Shown here piece by piece: positions 1 to 10,250 of a stretch of DNA of 64,000 bases. Both the position numbers and the translations under genes were made by a program. Positions within the stretch are counted from its first letter, which is position 1; the number at the start of each line of letters is the position of its first letter. The notes beneath the pieces were generated by a model, which was not told the origin of the DNA, searched no databases, and was given only the letters and a program-made list of their open reading frames with translations. The stretch covers positions 296,658,934-296,722,933 of the forward strand of contig NC_064616.1 of assembly GCF_023898315.1 (NCBI RefSeq). The letters run 5' to 3'. The DNA is from Schistocerca nitens (lineage: Eukaryota; Arthropoda; Insecta; Orthoptera; Acrididae).

Positions 1-370
1 GTTCTCGCTAAACTGTGGGTCTCCCCGTAACGGGCTGACTGAATCACTTCGAAGGTTGGAGGAACACAACAGCAAACGGCATATCACCTCCAATAGTAAC
101 ATTACTGGTAACCTACTCTGGCGTTCAACCCAACTCTGGAGTTGACTGAGTTTAACTTTACTTTTTTGTCATTTACCTTCATTTCTGCGGAACTACTTTC
201 ACAGCAGTGGAAAAACCTGTAATATGCAATCACTAACACTTTCGACATGAAAGAGTACGTCAGACATTTTGTAAATAAAACCGTCTGGATCGCTTAATAT
301 ATGTCCTCATTCATAACGACGTTTCGGCTCCTGCCATTATCAGTTTTCTCATCAAGATTCATCATCAGTC
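1..370. other. Unassigned sequence
   Basis: I see no ORF, tRNA-like box or recognised repeat in this stretch. It lies beyond the 3' end of the minus-strand LINE that follows and may hold more of that element's untranslated tail, but nothing in the sequence proves it. Confidence 0.4.
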
Positions 371-371
371 T

Positions 372-1425
372 TTTGCTATGTTAGCAGGTCCTTTGCGTCT
401 CCGTTTCCTGCAATCCATTCCTTTCTTCTTACTGTTGCTGCATGTGCCCGTCCATCACACCATCCAGGATCTGAAACCTCTTCCTCCCTCGCCATCTCTT
501 TCCTTCTACATAACCTGCTAAGACGGTTTTTATAAGTCCCTCCTTCTTTCTTAACATACGTCGAATCCAGTTTCGTTTCCTCCTTTTTATTACATCTTTT
601 CGCTACCACTCTTTTCAGTATCTCTCCATTTTTCACTCTATCCGTCCAACTTCTTCCATCCATCCTCCGCCATGTCCACATTTCAAAAGCCTCTTTCTCT
701 GTTTTTCTTCCTCAATGTCCACGTTTCAGCAGCTCTTTAGGGAGGTTCTCCTCCATTTATTTTTCCAGTCTTTTATTAATTATTCTTAACATATCTTTCG
801 CTGCATCTAAAATGAGGTCAATTGTCCGGTAATCACTGAATTCCTCGGTTCCATCTTTCATTAGTAATCCAATCATTACTGTTGTCAGAAAGTCCCCTGG
901 ACATTCCCCACTGCCATATACTTCGTTACATAACCTCACTATTTCTCTTACTCTTTCATGGTTCAAACATTTCAGTATTTCTCCTGGTATCGTAACTGCA
1001 CATACTGCTTTACCCATTTCTCATTGCAGCTACTGCTCTCTTTACTTCTTCCATAATGATTGTTGGCCGTTTCTTGTCATCATTTCCACTGTTCACAGAT
1101 TCAAATTCCAGAGTTGTTGGTTTGTGATTTGTGTCATACAGCTCTTTTAAATAGTCTTCCCGTCTCTGTAGGATGTCCTCACGATCCTTGTACGTTACAT
1201 TTTCGTCTTTATTGAGAATTTCCATTGTAGCACTTCCTGGTCTGTTTTGATCCCATGTTGTACTCTTTACTCTGTTGTACAGTAAATTATATATTCCCTT
1301 CCACTCCGCTTCTTCAGATGAGTCTTTCTCCTTTTTTCGAGCTTGCTCTGTTTCTCTACGCATTTCGTTATTCAGCCTTCAGTAAATTTTTCTTGGATCT
1401 TCATTGTTTTTTATTATTTTCTTCT
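372..1425 (-). mobile_element. Degraded RTE-like LINE with deleted RT core
   Basis: This is the remains of a non-LTR retrotransposon reverse transcriptase. Reading the minus strand, 1363-1010 gives the linker between endonuclease and RT, ending in EEVKRAVAAMRNG. An overlapping frame, 1017-757, gives the start of the RT with the motif DYRTIDLI and then RIINKRLEK. The next recognisable piece, 681-376, is already the C-terminal region (MWTWRRMDGRSWTDRVKN, the counterpart of the FEMWCYRRM block in the neighbouring copy). The RT palm with its FADD box is therefore missing, so an internal deletion lies near 690-757. At least one frameshift separates the first two pieces. The copy cannot encode an active enzyme. 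Confidence 0.75.
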
Positions 1426-1427
1426 CT

Positions 1428-2095
1428 CTTGTTGTTGTTGTTGTGGTCTTCAGTCCTGAGACTGGTTTGATGCAGCTCTCCATGCTACTCTATCCTGTGC
1501 GAGCTCCTTCATCTCCCAGTACCTACTGCAACCTACATCCTTCTGAATCTGCTTAGTGTATTCATCTCTTGGTCTCCCTCTACGATTTTTACCCTCCACG
1601 ATGCCCTCCAATGCTAAATTTGTGATCCCTTGATGCCTCAAAACATGTCCTACCAACCGTTCCCTTCTTCTAGTGAAGTTGTGCCACAAACTTCTCTTCT
1701 CCCCAATCCTATTCAATACCTCCTCATTAGTTACGTGATCTACCCACCTAATCTTCAACATTCTACTGTAGCACCACATTTCGAAAGCTTCTATTCTCTT
1801 CTTGTCCAAACTATTTATCGTCCATGTTTCACTTCCATACATGGCTACACTCCATACAAATACTTTCAGAAACGACTTCCTGACACTTAAATCTATACTC
1901 TTCTCTCTTACGTCTTCGAAATCATTTTCCGTGTAATCCAGGTTTTTTTTTGTCCTTTTCCCATTTATATATCCTATGATTTTCCGCCTTACTTTTATGA
2001 TTCCTTTTTTCAACATATCCCAATATGCGTTGACATTATCAGATAGTTCTTTGTCTCGTAATGTGTTAGAAAGTACTAGTAATATCATTCGTGTA
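1428..2095 (-). mobile_element. RTE-like LINE, 3' end with microsatellite tail
   Basis: The ORF at 2088-1450 (212 residues) is the C-terminal part of an RTE-type LINE ORF2. It carries YGSETWTINSLDKKRIEAF, then FEMWCYSRMLKIRWVDHVTN, and ends in WRAASNQSQD. It matches the C-terminus of the RTE copy at 13862-15080 block by block but differs at many residues, so it is a related subfamily. Directly after the stop the sequence becomes a (GTT)n-like tract near 1428-1442, a short microsatellite tail of the kind RTE elements use as a 3' end. The RT core is absent, so this is a 5'-truncated copy. It abuts the older RTE fragment downstream, also on the minus strand. Confidence 0.8.
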
Positions 2096-2180
2096 GCTCT
2101 TTGTCTCCCGGATCTTATCTTTTCTAAATCCTACTTCTTCACCACGGCAGTCTTCTCCAGATTTTTCATTTTTATTAGTA

Positions 2181-2710
2181 CAGGGTGAACATTAACAAAA
2201 CTGATAAACCGCGGGTACGTATCCCTGACTGGAAATGGAGGAAGGAAGTTCCCACGAAGATGTGTCCGGAAATGCATCATTACCACGGTAGATGACGCTG
2301 AGGAGTGAAAATTTCTCTGACCACGTGCTGTGTGTTCCTTGTGTGTTGCAGGCTGCATGATTTACGCAGCGTACTGTAAGCAGCAGAACGGTCTGACATT
2401 CATGTCGGGAACAAGCCGAGATGGTGTTTGTGTATGACCATGCAGATGGAAGCGGACGAGAGGGAGCACGGCTATACCAAAACAAGTATCCTCACAGACA
2501 CTAACCCCATCACACAACATTTCAAGCCCGTTTGTGTGATCGTGGGTCCTTTCAGACAGACGAACGCGTTGAGAGGCCACTTTCCTGGAGCTTGTACGAG
2601 GATTCGTCTCAATATCCTGTAGAATCCGGTCCACCAGTTCTGGTGTAAGCACAGTCCGCCGGCTCCCTGCACGTTCATGTGTCTGAGAAGACATATTCAA
2701 AGCGACCAAA
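2181..2710 (-). mobile_element. Mariner-like transposon remnant (HTH part)
   Basis: The minus-strand frame at 2709-2362 begins like a mariner/Tc1-family transposase: an arginine-rich start, then RTVLTPELVDRILQDIETNP and RKVASQRVRLSERT, the usual paired helix-turn-helix DNA-binding region. No DDE catalytic part follows. The frame decays at once and several stops appear, so most of the gene is deleted. The lower end at 2179-2187 reads TACAGGGTG, a typical terminus of inverted-repeat DNA elements preceded by TA. I cannot place the other terminus. Family assignment rests only on the HTH region. Confidence 0.5.
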
Positions 2711-2993
2711 AATATTCACAAAAATCGTGGTTTCATACAGGAAATTTATTCCTTTATTAATAAACCATCGGACAGAGTGGCTGCCATCGCTGCGGGAACA
2801 ACTCAGCGTAACGTCGTTGCTTCGCTCTTCCACTGCATTCAGCGAGCCCGTCGATGCGGTGCATACAGGTCAACTCTTCATCTGTAAACTTATCCATACA
2901 GCGGTGTATCACCGATAACGCAAACTAACACTGCTGGAAAAGCAAACCTGAGACGGAGCCGAGAAATACTTAAAGAAGATTAAGGGCGAAGAG

Positions 2994-3190
2994 CCGGTCA
3001 CTGTGGCCGAGCGGTTCTAGGCGCTTCAGTCTGGAACCGCGCGACCGCTACGGTCGCAGGTTCGAATCCTACCTCGGGCATGGGTGTGTGTGATGTTCTT
3101 AGGTTGATTAGGTTTAAGTAGTTCTAAGTTCTAGGGGACTGATGACCTCAGATGTTAAGTCCCATAGTGCTCAGAGCCATTTGAATTTTG
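2994..3190 (+). mobile_element. tRNA-derived SINE (family A)
   Basis: This full-length SINE has a tRNA-like head with an A box (TGGCCGAGCGG) near 3006 and a B box (GGTTCGAATCC) near 3059. These are the two internal promoter elements for RNA polymerase III. The head is followed by the family body that ends in GCTCAGAGCCATTTGAA. The 11-bp target-site duplication AGGGCGAAGAG flanks it at 2983-2993 and 3191-3201. At least 17 copies of this family lie in the window, on both strands. Confidence 0.92.
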
Positions 3191-3439
3191 AGGGCGAAGA
3201 GTAATTTCTGCATTACTGTTGTCATCATACCGTGGGTGAATGGGACACCTTCGTTTCCAGACAAGACACACAACACATACAGTCGTTATATGGACTGTTG
3301 TACAGGTATTTTCAATGCAGTACAGGTACAGAGATAAAATGGGGGTAATAAATCAAACGAAATGCAATCACTCTCAAGAGATCACCGGAGACGACGGGTC
3401 CGTTATGCCATAATACCCAGAAAATATGTCTCAAGAACC

Positions 3440-4240
3440 TGCAAAACTTAACCGAAGTGTTTGGTATTTCAAGACGCACCGTATCAAAGATTTATACAGA
3501 ATATAAGGAAAGCGCAAAAACGTCTGCTAAATCAAAACGTGGACGAAAGTGTGCGTTGAGGGATCGTGACAGACGGTCATTGAAGAGGATTGTGCGGAAA
3601 AATAAGAAGATGACAGTTTCAAAAGTCGCTCTCGATCTCGCGAACTGTGTCAGCAGCAAAACAACACGAAGGGAGCTTCCAAAGCTGGGAATTGCAGGGA
3701 AAGTTGGAATACCAAAACCACACATCTGCGATGGAAATATACGTAACAGGAAAGCGTGATGCGGAAGCCATAAAACCTCGACTAAGGAGCAATGGGAGAA
3801 AATTATTTTGTCGGATGAGTCTTGTTTCACACTGTTTCCAAGTTCTCTACGAATTTACGTTCTAAGAGTGAAACATGTCAGGGATTCGGTGATGATTTGG
3901 GCAGCCATATCGTGGCATTGCTTGGACACCATGGATACTTTGCAATGCCGCATTACTGCCAAGGATTGTGGGAACACTTTTGCTGATCAGATTCAGCCAT
4001 GGTACAATGTTTCCCAACACTGATGCTGTGCTCCAAGACGACGGGGCCCCTGTTGACACAGTCCATCGTCCAGGATTGGTTTTGTGAGGCCGAGGATGGA
4101 CTGTCGCGTCTACCCTGACAGCCACAGTCACCAGATTTCCATATTGTTGAGTCGTTGTGGTCCGCTTCGGAGAGGAGGCTGGGCGATCGGTATCCACCTC
4201 CATCATCATTACCTGAACTTGTCACTAGTTTTAAAAATAA
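3440..4240 (+). pseudogene. Tc1-like transposase, broken
   Basis: A cut-and-paste DNA transposase of the Tc1 type, in pieces. 3457-3759 encodes the HTH region (FGISRRTVSKIYTEY, then an arginine/lysine-rich stretch and VALDLANCVSSKTTRREL). After a frame change, 3790-4020 gives the start of the catalytic domain with LSDESCFTLFPSS (first catalytic Asp) and DSVMIWAAISW. A further shift leads to VLQDDGAP, the second Asp region, near 4024-4050. The third catalytic region is not readable. Frameshifts and stops make it inactive. I did not find clear terminal inverted repeats. Confidence 0.75.
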
Positions 4241-4448
4241 TGGTATAAGATTCCCTTGAAAACGACAAAGGACGCTTAATTATCCATTTTGACACCACTG
4301 GAAGCTGTTTTGAATGCAGACGTGTTTCCTACATAGTATTATGCACGGTAATGTGTTGCGTTTTTGTTGTTTTCGTATTTTTGTCCATACCCTGTAACTC
4401 ATTACATCTGAGCTCTGACTATGATTCTGTGAGCGATGGATGTCAGTT

Positions 4449-4670
4449 AAAAAAAAAAAAAAAAGAGAGAGAGAGATTCAAATGGCTCTGAGCACTATAG
4501 GACTTAACTTCTGAGGTCATCAGTCTCCTAGAACTGAGAACTACTTAAACCGAACTAACCTAAGGACATCACACACATCCATGCCCGAGGCAGGATTCGA
4601 ACCTGCGACCGTAGCGGTCGCGCGGTTCCAGACTGTAGCGCCTGGAGCCGCTCGGCCACTCCTGCCGGCC
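4449..4670 (-). mobile_element. tRNA-derived SINE (family A) with long T tail
   Basis: This minus-strand copy is bounded by a perfect 10-bp target-site duplication GATGTCAGTT at 4439-4448 and 4671-4680. Read in the SINE's own direction, the 3' end is GCCATTTGAA, then a short CT repeat, then a run of about 16 T running straight into the duplication. The head, with B box GGTTCGAATCC, is complete at the other end. A tail of T rather than A is the clearest example in this window of how the family ends. Confidence 0.93.
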
Positions 4671-4680
4671 GATGTCAGTT

Positions 4681-5904
4681 ATATTGGAAGGTAGTGTTGT
4701 GACTCACTTATGCTTCCCTTCTGGTTGACAGGGGTAGCCTTTGCTTTCTTTCAAGTACTGGACACCGTTTTCTTGTTCTCGGGATCTACGTTATGTAATG
4801 CTTAATAGAGAGGATAACTCAGCTGCAGATGCCTTATAGAATCTGATAGAGATTCCATCGAGCCCTGAAGCTTTGTTAAATAGAACACTGGGCTCGTGTT
4901 TGAATTGAAAACGGTTCAGATCCTCGCCGAGCTCTCCGGATTTAGAATTTAGTGATTCTCTTAAATCGCTTCAGGCGAATGCCAGGATAGTTCTTTTGAA
5001 GGACATGGCCGATTTCCTTCCTCAGCCTACACCAACACGAGCTTGTGACCCGTCCCTTACGACCTCAACATCGACAGGACGTTAAAATCTAGTCTTCTTT
5101 CCTTTTGGACAACTAATAATGCATATGACGACGAGAAATACAGTTACATATAACCTGAATTTTGAACACTTCAGAAAATAGCCACTTGATACATCAAAGA
5201 ATGTCATATCTTTTTCCAAATCTCAGTTGCCTCGTCATGTAACGAAATGTCGTTGGAAACTGTATGGGGAGGGAGGTGACGCCAGTCATCGCCAAATGCT
5301 TGAGGACATGTGAGTCAGCTGCTGGAATTAGTGAGAAGTGTTACTGGTGTTGTGAGGTTTCAGTCTATATACGATCTGTCACCCGGTTGCATGTATGTGC
5401 CAACTTTACCTTACGGATAATTTGCGATCGCCGTTCTTGAACTCAGTCGCTTGAGTGGACCAGTTATGTAGTGCCACAAAACCCTGCCATGTGATTTCTT
5501 CTCCTTTTGCAGTTGGGGCGGTTGCTGAAAGAGAGCTCTGATCTATTTAAGCAACTGAAATGACGTAATCAGGTTTGCTATAACACTTCTGTATTGCAGC
5601 AGCAGCGTTTCGTTTATACAACTACTTTTAAAATCGCTGGAGATAGTGGTGATGCAGATCGCTCATCAACTTGTTGCTCACAATAGATCGTAACATATAT
5701 GTGTTATGCTTTGACATTAGAAACGGGGTGACAGTTCTCATCACGATTTTTCAGCTGGTCCATCGTTTACATTCTTGCCAGCGACCCTTTTTTGCTTGAC
5801 TTCCAAGGCACGGTCATATCGCGACGCCAAAATACAATCGAGCCTCCCCAGCAGGTGGAGACGTGCACTCGCGGTCGTGCCTCCCGATATACCGAGACGA
5901 CTTC
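4681..5904. other. Mostly unassigned, with one SINE remnant
   Basis: Apart from the SINE-like piece at about 4930-5090, I recognise nothing here. Short ORFs are present but none resembles a known protein. The right part, 5700-5900, borders the long-inverted-repeat transposon and could include its true outer end, but the matching arm does not continue into it. Confidence 0.4.
4930..5090 (+). repeat. SINE remnant (family C 3' body)
   Basis: This segment matches the 3' body of the complete family C SINE at 20608-20828. Shared blocks include TTCAGGCGAATGCCAGGAT, GGCCGATTTCCTTCC, GAGCTTG and GACAGGACGTTAAA, allowing for mismatches. The tRNA-like head is missing, so it is a 5'-truncated or decayed copy. 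No target duplication is visible. Confidence 0.65.
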
Positions 5905-6353
5905 CTTTTGCATCTATCTGCACATGCATCAAACGAGGGCGGGCGCAGTGAGATGTTCCGCTCTTAACAAATACCTGAACTACGTCTTCAGCTTACATGA
6001 ACGTCTCTCGTCGGCCTAAGAGGATAAATGTGGAACGTGGTATTCCGTAGAAACACATGTTACACCACACTAGTAACAATCTTGTTACGAGGAAGCAGAA
6101 AATATCATTATTGTGAAACACAATTTGCTCTTCATTCGCACGAAGTAATGAGTGCTGTCGACAAGGGATCTGAAGTTGCTTCCGTATTTCTACAGAGTGG
6201 AGAAAAATTGTGTCTCGAAATTTTAACCCTGGATAGCTGATGCCGGTAGGAACCAAAATTACTAATGTTGTGTAGGTCGACAAAGCACCATTTTTAAACT
6301 ACGGAAACTTGGCGCCACGCGATCCGATTGGCTGTGGGATTGGCCTGTTGCCG
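5905..6353. repeat. Left long inverted repeat of the transposon
   Basis: This is the inverse complement of the right arm, with scattered substitutions and small indels. The two arms give similar shadow translations in opposite orientation (LLGRRETF and CRQHSLLR against CRQYSLLR), which is only a sign of their shared sequence and not of a protein. In long-inverted-repeat elements the arms normally hold transposase binding sites near the tips. Confidence 0.85.
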
Positions 6354-6540
6354 TTCGTCGGTTGACGGGCAGCGCTGTGGTTGTCGGTTCACACATCAAA
6401 AGTCCCTTGCCCCGTCACTGCCCCAAAAGTGATACGCACACGTGTCGAATAGGTGTTGCTGTTTGTCTCCAGCTCACGTCAGAGGCATTCACACGTAAGC
6501 TTCGCTTCGGAGCACACACACGTCATCTGCGATTTAGTCA

Positions 6541-7645
6541 TGCAGTAAGCTTGGCAGCAGAGTATTCATTTGAAGAACAACGAGATATGGTTTTTGTTTA
6601 CGGACTAGCCGACGGCAATGCGCATGAAGCTCGACGGTTGTATGAAGAATGGTACCCCGCTAGACGCCACCACACCCGCAAAAGTTTACAGCAATTCACC
6701 GGCGACTGGGCGAAACAGGCTCGTTAGCGGGATATCATGGTGATGCTGGAAGACCTTGAACACGACGGGATGCTGCATTTGAAGAGACTGTTCTCGAGCG
6801 CTTCGAGGAAGCACCTACGACAAGTACTCGAGCGGTTGAACACGACATGGGGGTCACTCAGTGGTTAGTCTGGTAGGTTTTGAGGGATAACGATCATCAT
6901 CCATTTAGTTTTCACCCTGTCCAAGACCTAAATCCTGTGGCGGACTAGGGTTTTGCCGGTGGTTTCTGCGACGTGTTGCACGAGATCCCGACTTCCCTGC
7001 CATTGTGTTGTTTACCGACGAGTGCATCTTCCATCGTGATGAACTTTATAACACTCGAAACGTTCCTTACTGGGCAAGGGGAAATCCTCACGTCACGTAC
7101 GTCCACGGTCACCAGGAACGATTTTCGCTCAACATTTGGGCAGGCATTGTGGGTGACAATTTGATTGGGCCGGTGCGTCTACCTCCTTGACGTACCGGGG
7201 AAAATTACCTTCAATTTTTACAAGAAACTCTAAGCGGCCTGCTGGAAGATGTTCCCCTGAACGTACGGCTACGCATGATGGGGCGCCCGCACATAACAGT
7301 CGTGCTGTGCGCGGATATTTAAATGAACTCTTCGACGGCCGGGTAATTGGCAGAGGTGCTCGTAGGACATGGCTTCCGCGATCACCAGACCTCACGCCAC
7401 CGGACTTTTTGCTGTGGAGATTCTTCAAGGTTCTAGTTCACCCACCCGGACGCGAACCACCTAGAAACGAGGAGGAATTAATGGATCACATTCAACATTC
7501 CGCTGATCACATCAGGGTAATGCCAGGAATCTTTGAAAGAGTTCGGCAAATGCCAGGAATCTTTGAAAGAGTTCGGCGAAACACCGTTCGACGTTACCAA
7601 GCTTGTGTCGCGTCAGAGGGTCGCCAGTTCGAGAACCTACTTTAA
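6541..7645 (+). pseudogene. Mariner-like transposase, broken
   Basis: The N-terminal part reads EEQRDMVFVYGLADGNAHEA, a recognisable start of a mariner-related family, but it runs into a stop at 6725-6727. The catalytic domain is split over three frames: LFTDECIFHRDELYNTRN with the first Asp at 7017-7019, then HDGAPAHNSRAVRGYLN with the second at about 7277, then WLPRSPDLTPPDFLLW with the third at about 7388. Thirty-six residues separate the last two. Stops at 7187-7189 and elsewhere confirm it is dead. A 30-bp unit is duplicated in tandem at 7520-7579, giving MPGIFERVRQ then MPGIFERVRR. Confidence 0.85.
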
Positions 7646-7785
7646 GTAAACAATGTCCTAGCTACAAAAAAGTCTCTTTACAGGACCGTCACAATTTTTA
7701 AAAGACTTTCTGTACGCGTACTAACAGCTGTTGAACGGTTTGTTCCCAGTACGTCTTATCATGAAACTACAATGGATGTGTCGGG

Positions 7786-7971
7786 TGGTCTCGCGGTTCT
7801 AGGCGCGCAGTCCGGAACCGTGCGACTGCTACGGTCGCAGGTTCGAATCCTGCCTCGGGCATGGATGTGTGTGATGTCCTTAGGTTAGTTAGGTTTAAGT
7901 AGTTCTAAGTTCTAGGGGACTAATGACCACATAGTTGAGTCCCATAGTGCTCAGAGCCATTTGAACCATTT
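7786..7971 (+). mobile_element. tRNA-derived SINE (family A), 5' shortened
   Basis: This copy starts inside the A-box region (TGGTCTCGCGGTTC) and runs through the B box to GCCATTTGAACCATTT. The 11-bp target duplication GATGTGTCGGG lies at 7775-7785 and 7972-7982. It sits inside the long-inverted-repeat transposon, between the transposase and the right arm, so it arrived after that element. Confidence 0.92.
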
Positions 7972-8114
7972 GATGTGTCGGGACCCCGGCGGATTCGCCC
8001 CCGGGCCCCCAGAGTGGAAGGCTGGCGCGCTACCGCTGAGCGTGCGGGCCGCCTTGGATACATAGCGATCTTCGGCAAGCAAAGCATTCGCGGTCATGCG
8101 TTGTCCAAAGCATC

Positions 8115-8766
8115 CGGCAACAGGGCAATCCCGCTCCCAATCGGAACGCGTGGCACCAGGTTTCCGTAATTTAAAAATTGTGATTTGTCGACCTACACAA
8201 CATTAGTAATTGTGGTTCCTACTGGCATCAGCTCTCCAGGGTTAAAATTTCATGACACAATTTTTCTCCACTCTCTAGAAATATGGTATCAACTTGAGAA
8301 CCCCTGTCGACAGTACTCATTACTTCGTGTGAATGAAGAGCAAGTTGTGTTTCACAGTAATGATATTTTCTGCCTCCTTGTAACAAGATTGTTACTAGTG
8401 CGGTGTAACATGGGTTTCTGCGGAATACCATGTTCCACATTTATCCTCTTAGGCCGACGAGAGACGTTCAGCCGGCCGGTGTGGCCGTGCGGCTCTAGGC
8501 GCTTAAGTCTGGAACCGCGTGACCGCTACGGTCGCAGGTTCGAATCCTGCCTCGGGCATGGATGTGTGTGATGTCCTTAGGTTAGTTAGGTTAAAGTAGT
8601 TGTAAGTTCTAAGGGACTGGTGACCTCAGAAGTTAAGTCCCATAGTGCTCAGAGCCATTTTAGAGACGTTCATGTAAGCTGAAGACGTAGTTCAGGTATT
8701 TGTTAAGAGCGGAACAACTATCTGCGAGCGCCCTCGTTTGATGCATGTGCAGATAGATGCAAAAGG
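8115..8766. repeat. Right long inverted repeat, split by a SINE
   Basis: This is the partner of the left arm at 5905-6353. It is interrupted at 8471-8661 by a SINE and one copy of the SINE's target duplication. When these are removed the arm is collinear with the left arm over its whole length. The outer tip ends at GATGCAAAAGG and is followed within two bases by a different repeat. Confidence 0.85.
8471..8661 (+). mobile_element. tRNA-derived SINE (family A) in transposon arm
   Basis: A complete SINE with the head GCCGGCCGGTGTGGCC, an A box, a B box and the family body. Its target duplication AGAGACGTTCA is at 8460-8470 and 8662-8672. The left transposon arm still holds the uninterrupted site near 5997-6010, so the empty site is preserved in the same window. 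Confidence 0.93.
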
Positions 8767-8767
8767 A

Positions 8768-8915
8768 CTGGGCGTTTGTGATGTCCTCATCATCATTTCA
8801 TCATTATTCATGAAAGTCGCGAGAGTGGACTGAGTAAAGATTGGGAATTTGTTGGCGCTGATAACCACGCAGTTGAGCGCTCCACAGACCAATCATCATC
8901 ATCATCGTCGTCGTC
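8768..8915 (+). repeat. SINE-like 3' body with (ATC)n/(GTC)n tail
   Basis: The segment reads GCGTTTGTGATGTCCTCATC, then GACTGAGTAAAGATTGGG and GAGCGCTCCACAGACCAATC, and ends in (ATC)n followed by (GTC)n. I recognise this order as the 3' body of a widespread insect short retroposon whose tail is an ATC microsatellite. The 5' head is missing. It begins two bases outside the transposon arm and may have removed that transposon's end. Confidence 0.6.
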
Positions 8916-9414
8916 GTATTACAGCACGTACACATGCAGCAGCGACCACCCAGCAGTTGTTAACCGCGTTGGTGGGGGGAAAGGGACGCCCTAGCACAAG
9001 AACTCCTTACCAACCTCATCGCCAACATGGGAGCACATTGCACAGCATGCATTGCTGTCCGTTGTGATCGCACACCCTATGAAGAAGCATGTCCCGCCTT
9101 TGTAATCTCAGGGGACCATAAAAAAACCTGGTGACTACCGTGCACTTATTGTCTTTGAATGAAAGTGTCATTCCTGTACGTCCCATTGCGTATTTCTTTC
9201 AGTTACACTTGGTGCTGTACTGTAGAAGTTCTTTCTAAGTATGGTCCAAGTTTTATCGAGTTATGTTACGTGACTATGACACATCAAGCGAAAGTTACTT
9301 TCGTCTTTAAGTTTTGCACATTTGTTACTTTGGAGCTAGGTACATGTGATCCTCTACAGCTGACGCAAGTCATGGCAGTGTGCTAGTCGTTTGTATGGAA
9401 TCACTGTAGTACGA
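8916..9414. other. Unassigned sequence upstream of a Tc1 copy
   Basis: No protein or RNA gene is recognisable. The part from about 9150 onward could be the 5' non-coding region of the Tc1 copy that begins near 9415, but I could not match inverted ends. Confidence 0.35.
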
Positions 9415-10250
9415 TGGGTCGACATAGAGACGTGGCATACTGCCAAAAGGGGGCTATTGTGTTCGGACGTGCCCATGACCATGCTGTGATGCAGTTGCCT
9501 TTCTTCATTGTATAAACGCGGACTATCCAACGTCTACACAAGCAAAGGTGTGCCACTGACCGCTATTTAACGCAACGTAAGAGCTCTTTCAGTAAATATA
9601 TCCTGACTGACAGGTGCCAATAGACGAGTGTTGTCTTGTCAATGACAATTAGAGTCAGAACTGTCAGGGATTACTGTTGTCAGTGAACGCAGATCTTTCT
9701 CAATCAGTTTCTGGGAGAAAATTGCGAAGGGAAATATATGGAATGTACATTCGGCGTGGGATACCTCGCAAAATGCCATTGCTCACACCAGCACATGAAA
9801 CTGCTAGTCTTCATTGTGACAAACAACAAAACTGGAAAGTAGCTGGCTCGAGACGTGCAGCGTGGACTGAGCCATTTTGCGTCTTCCTAAATGATACAGG
9901 TCATCGGCGCCAATGAGGCGTTCAGCGAGCAGTATGTGTAGGGTGCAGTTCAGGAGGGAGGTGGTTCTATGATGTCTGAGAGGTGTTTCTCGTACCATGA
10001 CTTGGGCCCACCCTTTCGGGTTACCATGCACATCAACGATGATGTTTATTTTAATATGCACAATTGTCTTATCTTCTGTATCTTCATGATGAGTACGTAG
10101 TCGACACTTCCGTCTTACAAGATGACAACAGTCGTGTTCACAGGACCGCACGCATACATTCCTGATTTGAACACTCAGGCACCTTATCGCAACCTAGACT
10201 GGTGCGTAAAGTCACCATCTGGAACAGCAGATGAAACGTAGCAATCAACA
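9415..10250 (+). pseudogene. Tc1-like transposase, broken
   Basis: The start codes for GRHRDVAYCQKGAIVFGRAH, the usual Tc1 opening, in one frame. 9677-9890 gives SVSGRKLRREIYGMYIRRGI and then a Trp-rich stretch corresponding to the WTVEQWK block, ending before the first catalytic motif. Near 10105-10160 the second catalytic motif is clear as VLQDDNSRVHRTARIHS. Many stops and frame changes separate the pieces. No intact ORF remains and I did not identify the ends. Confidence 0.7.

Larger units (their letters stand above)
5905..8766 (+). mobile_element. Mariner-like transposon with ~449-bp inverted repeats
   Basis: Two long arms in inverted orientation flank a transposase remnant. The left arm is 5905-6353 and the right arm 8115-8766; the right arm contains a nested SINE plus its duplicated target, about 203 bp, and without them both arms are about 449 bp. 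The outermost shared bases are CCTTTTGCATCTATCTGC on the left and their complement at 8749-8766. The inner ends match at CCTGTTGCCG. The transposase region lies at 6541-7645. No TA duplication can be seen at the arm boundary; another repeat begins at 8768, so the true right end may have been lost. Confidence 0.8.

Noticed and set aside
6028..6240. Short ORF repeated in inverse at 8228-8440 as a conserved protein
   Set aside because: The similarity comes from the long inverted repeats of the transposon. Both orientations are open by chance.
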